Assembly: GCF_001690655.1 (NCBI RefSeq)
Contig: NZ_LZHQ01000030.1
Coordinates: 23,736 to 87,735 of the forward strand
Length of the DNA stretch: 64,000 bases
Source of the DNA: Gilliamella sp. Occ3-1
GTDB taxonomy: Bacteria; Pseudomonadota; Gammaproteobacteria; Enterobacterales; Orbaceae
Reading direction: 5' to 3'
Shown here one piece after another: positions 57,892 to 64,000 of this stretch. The notes under the pieces were generated by a model. That model ran no database searches. It had not been told where the DNA came from and saw only the letters and a list, made by a program, of their open reading frames with translations. The position numbers and the translations under genes are program-made. Position 1 is the stretch's first letter. The number at the start of each line of letters is the position of its first letter.

Positions 57892-58638
57892 TTAAGAATG
57901 TCTTTTTTCATGTTCAATTAACCATCGTTTCCTTTCTAACCCTCCGCCATATCCCATTAATTCACCATTTGAGCCAATGACTCGGTGGCAAGGTATGATA
58001 ATTGCAATTCGATTAAATCCATTTGCGCTTGCAACTGAGCGGATAGCATGTGGATTATTGATGTTTTCTGCTTGCTCTTTATAGGTAGTTAGTTTTCCAT
58101 AAGGGATTTGTTTTAAACTGTCCCAAACAGTTCGCTGAAAATCTGTTCCAGGAGTATGTAATTTAACTGCAAAATATTTTCTTATTCCTTGAAAATATTC
58201 ATCAATTTCATTTTTAGTTTGAACAATATGGCTATTTTCTCCAAAAATAATTTTTGTATTAAGTTGTGTTTGTAATTGTTTAAATTCTGTTTCTAACATT
58301 CGACGATCCACGAATTCTAATAGGCAAATACCTTGATTAGTGGCGAAAATAAACATTGGTCCCAATGGTGTAGTTAGGCGATTAACCAAAATAATTTCGT
58401 TATTAGTATTTTGAGATGGGGCATTTTTCATTATTTTTTTGTAAGTGTATCCAAAACCACTTAATGACTCATATCCTGTATCATAAGCGGTATTAATGAC
58501 ATTTTTACCAATTTTAAGCTCTTGAAAGGCATTATTTATTCGATACATCCTTTGATAGGCTTGGAAGGTAATACCATAATTTTTTTTGAACCAGCGTCTG
58601 ATCGTTTCGGGGCTTATTTGATGCTCTTTTAATATCAT
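57892..58638 (-). CDS. ada: Ada-type regulator/O6-methylguanine-DNA methyltransferase, N-terminally incomplete
   Basis: From the first ATG the frame encodes 248 residues. An AraC-type HTH (I-S-P-E-T-I-R-R-W-F-K-K-N-Y-G-I-T-F) is followed by a complete Ogt-like methyltransferase domain with the active Cys in I-I-P-C-H-R-V-I near 215. The open frame in fact continues upstream without a stop through a recognisable Ada N-terminal domain (58639-58866), but no start codon is found there. As read from 58638 the AraC part lacks its first helices, so regulator function is doubtful. The direct-repair methyltransferase could still work. Ada normally responds to DNA methyl-phosphotriesters. Confidence 0.75.
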   Translation of the reverse strand: MILKEHQISPETIRRWFKKNYGITFQAYQRMYRINNAFQELKIGKNVINTAYDTGYESLSGFGYTYKKIMKNAPSQNTNNEIILVNRLTTPLGPMFIFATNQGICLLEFVDRRMLETEFKQLQTQLNTKIIFGENSHIVQTKNEIDEYFQGIRKYFAVKLHTPGTDFQRTVWDSLKQIPYGKLTTYKEQAENINNPHAIRSVASANGFNRIAIIIPCHRVIGSNGELMGYGGGLERKRWLIEHEKRHS

Positions 58639-58866
58639 ATCGGATATTTTTGTTTTAGGATTTTGGGTAATTAATGCGATAGCTTTAATGACTTCTGATG
58701 GTGCTGCGTTAGAATTTTCAGTTGGTTTGCAAATTTTACAAGGACGATATCCAGCATCAAGAGCTTCTTTGAAAGTGCTAAAAAATTCTACATTTTCATA
58801 TTTTGGTTTCTTTGCCCGACAAGTTGCAATACAAAATACCGAAGTTGTTTTAACTCCAGCATAGAA
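58639..58866 (-). pseudogene. ada: Ada N-terminal zinc/methyl-acceptor domain without a start codon
   Basis: In frame with the gene downstream, the minus strand reads F-Y-A-G-V-K-T-T-S-V-F-C-I-A-T-C-R-A-K-K, then F-K-E-A-L-D-A-G-Y-R-P-C-K-I-C-K-P. The four zinc Cys (C-x3-C and C-x2-C) are all kept. The first 20-30 residues of the family are missing. Upstream codons carry no ATG, GTG or TTG and run straight into the ispE terminator. Either the gene lost its 5' end or a rare start (ATT or ATA) is used. Confidence 0.75.
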
Positions 58867-58901
58867 TGTGGTTATATTTAATATATAAATATTGACGTAA
58901 T

Positions 58902-58939
58902 AAAACCTTAACCATTTAATGATTGTTGATTAAGGTTTT
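58902..58939 (-). terminator. Rho-independent terminator after ispE
   Basis: AAAACCTTAA pairs with TTAAGGTTTT (plus positions 58930-58939 and 58902-58911), followed on the minus strand by TTTTATT. It sits between ispE and the ada frame. Confidence 0.8.
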
Positions 58940-58942
58940 TGT

Positions 58943-59785
58943 TTAATTTGTGAATAAAGGAGAGGTGTTTAACGATTTTGCGACAAAACTATTAACTGAT
59001 AGTGCTGCATTAAGTTTGCCTTGAATGGCTAATGCTTGTTGCTTTGATTCACATTGGGTAAAAACACATGCACCAGTTCCTGTTAATCGAGTTATACCAT
59101 ATTGGGAAAGGTAAGTAATTATTTTATCTATTGTTGGATAACGTTTCCTAACTACTTCCTCACAATCATTTTTTAATTCGTTAAACTTCAATGAAAGTAA
59201 ATCAGTAATGCTTTGAGCTGGCGTATTGCGAGTTAGCTCAGGAGCATTAAATATTTCGACTGTTGATATTTCAATATTAGGGCAAGTGACTAAATACCAA
59301 TATTCAGGAATATCTACAGGGTGAAATTGATCGCCAATTCCTTCGGCAAAAGCCGCATGACCATAAATAAAAATAGGGACATCGGCACCAATTTTTCGTC
59401 CTATATCCATTAGTATTTCGGTTGATAAATTAAGTTGCCATAGCTGATTAAGTGCTACTAATACTGTTGCAGCATTAGATGAGGCTCCTCCTAATCCACC
59501 ACCCATAGGAATTTTTTTATCAATTGTAATATCTACACCTAAATCATTACGGTTGGTATAGGATTTCAATTGTTCAGCAGCAACAACAATTAAGTTTTTA
59601 TTAACGGGTACATTTGTAAAATCGGTTAATAAGTTAATTTTATTATCTTGACGAACATTAAAGATTAGGATGTCGCAATAATCAATAAATTGAAATAACG
59701 TTTGCAAATTATGATAATTGTCAGAACGGCGTCCAATGATATAAAGGAATAAATTTAATTTAGCAGGTGATAACCACTGTTTCAT
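58943..59785 (-). CDS. ispE: 4-diphosphocytidyl-2-C-methyl-D-erythritol kinase
   Basis: A GHMP kinase (280 residues) of the non-mevalonate isoprenoid pathway. It starts W-L-S-P-A-K-L-N-L-F-L-Y-I with the substrate Lys. The ATP loop P-M-G-G-G-L-G-G-A-S-S-N-A-A near 93-106 and the late T-G-T-G-A-C-V-F motif near 236 complete it. It lies 11 bases after lolB in a leftward pair, as in E. coli. prs, which usually follows, is absent. Confidence 0.96.
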   Translation of the reverse strand: MKQWLSPAKLNLFLYIIGRRSDNYHNLQTLFQFIDYCDILIFNVRQDNKINLLTDFTNVPVNKNLIVVAAEQLKSYTNRNDLGVDITIDKKIPMGGGLGGASSNAATVLVALNQLWQLNLSTEILMDIGRKIGADVPIFIYGHAAFAEGIGDQFHPVDIPEYWYLVTCPNIEISTVEIFNAPELTRNTPAQSITDLLSLKFNELKNDCEEVVRKRYPTIDKIITYLSQYGITRLTGTGACVFTQCESKQQALAIQGKLNAALSVNSFVAKSLNTSPLFTN

Positions 59786-59796
59786 ACTATTATCCT

Positions 59797-60417
59797 TTAT
59801 CGTAAAATCCAGTCACTAATTTTTAAGCGAACAACTTCGTCATCATGCGTAAGCTCTATAGTTGCAGGTAAATCTATCTTTTTGTTTTGATAAGTATAAG
59901 TAGAGTAACTTGGAATTTTTAATGTCCATTTATTGTTATTTTGTATAAAGACAGTTGAAAGTAATCTTCCTGAACTATCTAACTTGTCAGTATTGATGTT
60001 GTCTGAAAATCCTTTTAACCAATTATGCAAAGAATTAAGTGGAATATTTACATTGGATATCTTTTTCATAAGATTTTCAACATTGGTATCTTGGTAATTT
60101 CTACCGTCTTTATCAACCAGTTGGGCATAATTAGGTTCGGCGTTTAATGTTAAAATATTGCTACCAATGGGGGAGGTTAATTTAACTTGGTAGTTATCAG
60201 TTGATTGTTGAGCTATTAAAAATCGTCCATAATTACGAGATTTATCACTTATGTAAGCTATACTACCTTTAACTTGGAATGTGTTTATTTGTTTTAGATT
60301 TTGTTGGCGGATTTGCCACTGCTGTTCAATCGAAGTGTTGTTTTGAGATTTTGTTATTTGGCAAGCGGTGATAAGTAAAGGTAATATGAAAACAAATATA
60401 TATTTGATTTTAGACAT
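59797..60417 (-). CDS. lolB: Outer-membrane lipoprotein receptor LolB
   Basis: LolB receives lipoproteins from LolA and inserts them in the outer membrane. ATG 60417, after AAGAGTTATTTT, begins a lipoprotein signal (M-S-K-I-K-Y then a hydrophobic run) with the lipobox L-I-T-A-C at residues 14-18. The more distant TTG start has no ribosome site. The mature part shows F-Q-V-K-G-S-I-A-Y and L-T-S-P-I-G-S-N-I-L strands and W-L-K-G near 120. The 206-residue length is normal. It complements lolCDE at 34-37 kb and is divergent from hemA. Confidence 0.93.
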   Translation of the reverse strand: MSKIKYIFVFILPLLITACQITKSQNNTSIEQQWQIRQQNLKQINTFQVKGSIAYISDKSRNYGRFLIAQQSTDNYQVKLTSPIGSNILTLNAEPNYAQLVDKDGRNYQDTNVENLMKKISNVNIPLNSLHNWLKGFSDNINTDKLDSSGRLLSTVFIQNNNKWTLKIPSYSTYTYQNKKIDLPATIELTHDDEVVRLKISDWILR

Positions 60418-60583
60418 AAAATAACTCTTAGTTGTTAGTGTTTGTGTCAATAAGTGCAGTATTATAACTGATAATTTACTGAATAAGAAAAAGAACCTTT
60501 ACTGTTTTTTATGTATAATATGGAAGTTTAAGAACTGTTAATAAAATAATATATCTAATAACCTTCAAAAAAGAAGTGATGCA

Positions 60584-61855
60584 ATGTCTATTACAATTTT
60601 TGGTGTTAATCATAAAACAGCGCCAGTTGCTTTAAGGGAAAGGCTTGCTTTTCCTAATGAGATTGTCGATAAAGCACTATACAGCTTATACCAACATCCT
60701 TTAGTTGATGGGTGTATTATTTTGTCTACCTGCAATAGAACAGAAATTTATCTTAGTTATGAGCATCAAACTGACTATCTAAGATTAAAACAATCTGTAG
60801 AAAGTTGGTTAGGACAATTTCATCATCTTGATGTTGATCTATACCAAGATTCATTTTATTGGTATGACGGTCAACAAGCTGTTGAACATTTGATGTCGGT
60901 AGCAAGTGGTTTAGATTCTATGATCATTGGTGAGCCACAAATTCTAGGGCAAGTTAAGCAAGCATATAGTTTTGCTCAAGAACAAAATTGCTTATCTGTT
61001 CAATTAAAAAAACTATTTCAAAAAGTATTTCATGTGGCGAAAATTGTCCGTAGTGAAACCAATATTGGCACTAATACAGCATCTGTCGCTTATGCTGCTT
61101 GTTTAGTTGCTCGCCATCTTTTTAGTGATACCTCTAATTTAAATATTATGCTTGTTGGCGCAGGTGAAACAATAGAGCTTATTTCACGTTACTTAAAGCC
61201 GCATGGATTTAATCAAGTTATTATTGCCAATCGAACCCGTGAAAAGGCATTAAAACTTGCGGTTGATATTGATGCAGAAATCATTTCATTACCTGATATC
61301 GCTAATCGACTTAAAGATGTTGATATTGTGATCAGCTCAACAGCGAGTCCTTTACCTATTATAGGTAAAGGCATGGTTGAGCGCACTTTACGAGCTAGAA
61401 ATCATCGTAAAATGCTGTTTATTGATTTAGCTGTTCCTCGCGATGTCGAGGAAGAGGTTAGTCAACTCAATAATGTGCATCTTTATACTATTGATGACTT
61501 ACAAAAAACGGTTGAAAGTAATTTAGAACAAAGAGCTATTGCCGCTAAAGAAGCGCAATATCTTATTCAAGAACAAGCTGAACTTTTCATTGATTGGCTT
61601 AAGACTAGACATGCAGTTGCTTATGTTAAGCAGTATCGTAGTAATGCAGAAAGTATCAAACGTGAGTTACAAATAAAAGCCTTAAATGCCATCAGGCAGG
61701 GCGCTAACATTGACGATGTTTTTGCTGAGTTTTCACATCGCTTAACCAATAAATTAATCCACGCACCGACTCAAACATTACTTCATGCAGCTACACATGA
61801 TTGTGATGACTGTTTTAAAGTATTAAGTAAAGGGTTAGGATTAAAAGAACATTAG
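60584..61855 (+). CDS. hemA: Glutamyl-tRNA reductase HemA
   Basis: First committed enzyme of C5 heme synthesis, reducing glutamyl-tRNA to glutamate semialdehyde; 423 residues. The catalytic C50 is in L-S-T-C-N-R-T-E-I-Y. The G-L-D-S-M-I-I-G-E-P-Q-I-L-G-Q block near 108 and the NADPH loop G-A-G-E-T-I near 190 are present, and the dimerisation helices close it. A TATAAT box at 60514-60519 may be the -10. prfA and prmC, usual followers, are missing; a broken ydhL-like gene follows instead. Confidence 0.96.
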   Translation: MSITIFGVNHKTAPVALRERLAFPNEIVDKALYSLYQHPLVDGCIILSTCNRTEIYLSYEHQTDYLRLKQSVESWLGQFHHLDVDLYQDSFYWYDGQQAVEHLMSVASGLDSMIIGEPQILGQVKQAYSFAQEQNCLSVQLKKLFQKVFHVAKIVRSETNIGTNTASVAYAACLVARHLFSDTSNLNIMLVGAGETIELISRYLKPHGFNQVIIANRTREKALKLAVDIDAEIISLPDIANRLKDVDIVISSTASPLPIIGKGMVERTLRARNHRKMLFIDLAVPRDVEEEVSQLNNVHLYTIDDLQKTVESNLEQRAIAAKEAQYLIQEQAELFIDWLKTRHAVAYVKQYRSNAESIKRELQIKALNAIRQGANIDDVFAEFSHRLTNKLIHAPTQTLLHAATHDCDDCFKVLSKGLGLKEH

Positions 61856-61891
61856 TCAATATGTCGTTTTGCTTAGGAAACGAGGAATAAA

Positions 61892-62148
61892 TTGGATCAG
61901 ATTGAATTTTTTGATATTCCAAGCCCGTGTAAACGAGTTTGTGTAACTGATAAACAAGGCTATTGTATTGCTTGTTATCGCTCAAGAGAAGAAGATTTAG
62001 TTGGTTAACCTTGAGTGATAGCCAAAAGCAAAAAGTTTTGCGTTTATGTAAACAACGGGCATTAAAACGCCGTTATCTATTATCAAAACAGCAACGACAA
62101 CAACAAGAATTAAATCCAGTAACACCTCAATTCGATCTTAATTTCTAA
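61892..62148 (+). pseudogene. ydhL: YdhL-like DUF1289 protein, frameshifted
   Basis: A TTG start with GAGGAATAAA before it opens a frame matching the DUF1289 family: S-P-C-K-R-V-C-V-T-D and G-Y-C-I-A-C-Y-R-S-R-E-E. The frame then ends at 62006-62008. The rest of the family (R-F-S-W-L-T-L-S-D-S-Q-K-Q-K-V-L-R-L-C-K-Q-R) continues in another frame to 62148. One missing base at about 61993-61994 explains it. A frameshift in a small Cys-rich gene of unknown role; a sequencing error is possible. Confidence 0.78.
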
Positions 62149-62265
62149 ATCTATTTATCTATTTTTAATATATATTGTAATCTTGTTTAACTCAGAGTAG
62201 GATTTTTATACATATAAAGATGGCAATTATTTAGTCACCTTTTTAATATTATTGGAATTTAAAAT

Positions 62266-62508
62266 ATGAAAATGTGTATTGCATGTGGCATGCCAATGAC
62301 TGCTATTGCTGATTATCCATTGCTCGATATGTCTAAAAACTATTGTAAACATTGTGCTCATAAAGATGGCAGAATGAAAACATTTGATGAAAAATGGCAT
62401 GAAGTTACATTACAATATGCTCAAAATCACAATGTTGATAATGCAGTAGCTAAACAAACTGCTTATATAATCCTTAAAAAATTACCTGCCTGGAAAAGGA
62501 AGGATTAG
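62266..62508 (+). CDS. Putative zinc-ribbon protein
   Basis: An 80-residue protein. Its N-terminal half is a zinc ribbon with C-I-A-C-G-M-P-M at 4-11 and Y-C-K-H-C at 26-30. The C-terminal half is helical (F-D-E-K-W-H-E-V-T-L-Q-Y-A, then K-Q-T-A-Y-I-I-L-K-K-L-P-A-W). It resembles short 'putative zinc ribbon' proteins of unknown role. It ends about 40 bases before the tRNA-Leu promoter. Confidence 0.65.
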   Translation: MKMCIACGMPMTAIADYPLLDMSKNYCKHCAHKDGRMKTFDEKWHEVTLQYAQNHNVDNAVAKQTAYIILKKLPAWKRKD

Positions 62509-62550
62509 ACGTTTTTTTAGGCAGATAAATTGCTTTATGAATAATATCTG

Positions 62551-62578
62551 TTGCAGATATTGCAAAGCTTAGTATAAT
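62551..62578 (+). promoter_or_regulatory. Promoter of tRNA-Leu
   Basis: TTGCAG (62551-62556) and TATAAT (62573-62578) are spaced by 16 bases, 30 bases before the tRNA. Confidence 0.75.
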
Positions 62579-62607
62579 GCCAACGTTTACTTATTTGCAC
62601 TTCAAAT

Positions 62608-62694
62608 GCCAGTGTGGCGAAATTGGTAGACGCAGCGGATTCAAAATCCGCCGCCCTTAAAAGCGTGTCGGTTCGAGTCCGACCACTGGCACCA
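62608..62694 (+). tRNA. tRNA-Leu (anticodon CAA)
   Basis: An 87-base type II tRNA. The acceptor stem GCCAGTG pairs with CACTGGC. The D-arm region GGCGAAATTGGTAGACGC is present, and the anticodon loop TTCAAAA is closed by GCGGA/TCCGC. The long variable arm (GCCGCCCTTAAAAGCG) is typical of Leu, the T-loop reads TTCGAGT, and CCA is encoded. It reads UUG codons. Integrase-arm-like repeats follow within 80 bases, so its 3' end may be an integration site. Confidence 0.97.
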
Positions 62695-62753
62695 ATAAAA
62701 TTAATCACCTATCTTAACTTTTCTTCTGTTGTAAATTATCAAAAAATAACAAG

Positions 62754-62771
62754 TGGCGGTAAAATGGCGGT
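62754..62771 (+). repeat. TGGCGGT direct repeat downstream of tRNA-Leu
   Basis: TGGCGGT occurs at 62754-62760 and again at 62765-62771, separated by AAAA. Such TGGCGGTAAAA repeats next to a tRNA look like integrase arm-binding sites at island borders. The rest of 62772-62930 is AT-rich with no gene. Confidence 0.5.
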
Positions 62772-63003
62772 GGATATTTATTTTTAAATATAAAATCTAG
62801 CTAGCCATCTCTTTGTTCTAACTTTCTTGTTTATTTCCGATTTTTATGCGATTTCATATAAAACATACAAAAAAATCATCATGTTGATTAATTGATTATA
62901 AAATTTTTGCTTGATAATAATTCCTGTAATTGTAACTATCCCCTAAAATATTACAGCAAAAAAGTAGAAAATTCTCTATGATAAAAGAAAAGGGGATTTA
63001 ATT

Positions 63004-63261
63004 ATGAAAAAAATGACCGAACATCAAATCGTGGCTATTTTAAAAGAAGCTGAAACTGGTATTCCTGTTAAAGAGCTGTGCCGTAAATATAGCATGGGTA
63101 ATTCAACTTTCTATAAGTGGCGAGAAAAATACGGCGGAATTGAAACTTCGGATATCAAACGCTTAAAGGAGCTTGAAGCCTAAAACCGCAAGCTTAAGCA
63201 GATGTTTGCCGAGCTGAGTTTAAAATCACAGCTTCAGGAAGAAATCATAAAAAAGCTTTAG
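63004..63261 (+). pseudogene. IS3-family OrfA with premature stop
   Basis: OrfA supplies the helix-turn-helix that binds the IS ends (K-E-L-C-R-K-Y-S-M-G-N-S-T-F-Y-K-W-R). The frame reads normally to E-L-E-A, then hits TAA at 63181-63183 where the family has a Glu (E-A-E-N-R). It continues in the same frame as N-R-K-L-K-Q-M-F-A-E-L-S-L to the natural TAG at 63259-63261, 85 sense positions in all. A single G-to-T change explains the stop, which removes the leucine-zipper part. Confidence 0.85.
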
Positions 63262-64000
63262 TGCTCACAAAAAGGCACGTAAAACGTGGGCACAGCAACT
63301 ACAACAAAATCATTCGGTTAGTATTGCTATGAATTGTGCCATTGTTGGCTTAAGCCGTTGTGCTTACTATTATCAACCTAAGTTACAGGATGATTCAGTG
63401 ATTATTTCGGTGTTGAATGCTATCACAGACCGGCATTTACGCTGGGGCTTTCCTAAATGCTTTAATCGTATTAAAAAGCTCGGCTATAAATGGAATCATA
63501 AACGGGTGTATCGGGTGTATTGCCAATTAAAGCTTAATCTCAGGGTAAAGCGTAAAAAACGTATTCCTCCACGATGCCTGGAAAGGTTATTAGTCCCCAA
63601 TAAACAAGGTGAGTGCTGGTCAATGGATTTTATGAGTGACAGTAGTCGTAATCAGCGTCACTTTAGGACATTCAATGTCATCGATGACTTTAATCGTGAG
63701 GCGTTAGGCATTGATATTGCAGTAAGCTTACCAGCAGGGAGAGTTACCCGTTACTTAGATAAATTGGCTGAATATCATGGGTATCCATTAAAAATACGCG
63801 TCGATAATGGGCCAGAATTTACAGGAAAAACCTTTATAAACTGGGCTAAATCACATAATATAACCATTGATTATATCCAGCCCGGTAGCCCTTATCAAAA
63901 TGGCTATATTGAACGATTTAATCGTACCTATCGTACTGAAGTACTCGATTTATATCTTTTTAACAACTTAGCACAAGCAAAGAGAATAACCGAAGAATGG
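63251..64000 (+). CDS. IS3-family transposase OrfB, 3' end beyond the window
   Basis: OrfB is the DDE catalytic half, made as an OrfAB fusion by -1 frameshifting. The frame is open from 63251 to the last base. The HTH_21-like region (L-S-R-C-A-Y-Y-Y-Q-P) precedes the rve integrase core. The first catalytic Asp is in W-S-M-D-F-M-S-D, the second in V-D-N-G-P-E-F, and Glu in N-G-Y-I-E-R-F-N exactly 35 residues later, a canonical DD35E. The core is intact, unlike the copy at 4.1 kb. Confidence 0.92.

Larger units (their letters stand above)
62931..64000 (+). mobile_element. IS3-family insertion sequence (IS407-like), incomplete at the window end
   Basis: The left inverted-repeat end TGTAACTATCCCC begins at 62931 and matches the outer end of the remnant at 4057. 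Inside are orfA (63004-) and orfB (63251-), joined by an A AAA AAG slippery sequence at 63249-63255 for the usual -1 frameshift fusion. orfA carries a premature stop, so a full OrfAB transposase cannot form. The right end lies outside the window. Orientation is opposite to the remnant at 4.1 kb. Confidence 0.9.

Overview
This window is a piece of an AT-rich gammaproteobacterial chromosome. The core gene neighbourhoods are enteric in type: lptF/lptG divergent from pepA-holC, dnaX-ybaB, ruvA-ruvB, yfbV divergent from ackA-pta, lolC-lolD-lolE, and ispE/lolB divergent from hemA. The base composition is low in GC, several usual neighbours are missing (no recR after ybaB, no valS after holC, no prfA after hemA, no guaB before guaA), and the arrays are of type I-F. 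A low-GC insect-gut lineage such as Orbaceae (Gilliamella-like) fits best. That placement is inference, not something the sequence proves.

Left end (1-5260) is accessory DNA. It holds the C-terminal end of a tyrosine integrase, a truncated umuD fused tail-to-tail to a truncated PhzA/B-like gene, an SDR oxidoreductase and a VOC protein read leftward, and a divergent HTH-WYL regulator. A tRNA-Gly 3'-end copy (an attachment-site scar) with integrase-arm-like repeats follows, then a decayed IS3-family element. From 5260 to 12200 come yetF, a DksA-type zinc-finger gene, msrA, a dead cytochrome b561 gene, msrB, lptG/lptF, pepA and holC.

The stretch 12200-38500 is mostly housekeeping: a minimal CRISPR array, dnaX with a complete programmed-frameshift signal, ybaB, ruvAB, cysK, yfbV-priC, ackA-pta, a broken marR after an SRPBCC gene, guaA, mmuP-mmuM (S-methylmethionine salvage), a ydgA-like gene, mfd, lolCDE, a rhomboid protease and an acetyltransferase. 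A second CRISPR array (five repeats, four spacers) lies at 38.8-39.1 kb with the same kind of leader. No cas genes are present in the window, so both arrays are orphans here.

The right part (39100-62700) has yigZ, nfi-trmN6, an EamA and an AEC transporter, yaaA, yccJ-rnz, argE, a DUF2867 gene, the yhiI-rbbA-yhhJ export/ribosome-ATPase cluster, a umuC relic in a gene-poor kilobase, a second AEC transporter, an amino-acid permease with a dimethylargininase, apt, an ada gene with no visible start, ispE, lolB, hemA, a frameshifted ydhL, a zinc-ribbon protein and tRNA-Leu(CAA). Next to the tRNA are integrase-arm-like repeats and an IS3-family element that runs off the window. Its orfA carries a premature stop.

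Two themes stand out. Gene decay is extensive, with at least eight broken genes, several of them DNA-damage genes (umuD, umuC, ada). Mobile DNA marks both ends, where tRNA-associated scars and IS3 copies of the same family lie in opposite orientation. I did not find a convincing new biological system. The best leads are the paired cas-less I-F arrays with their shared leader and the small island carrying the PhzA/B-SDR-VOC-WYL cluster.
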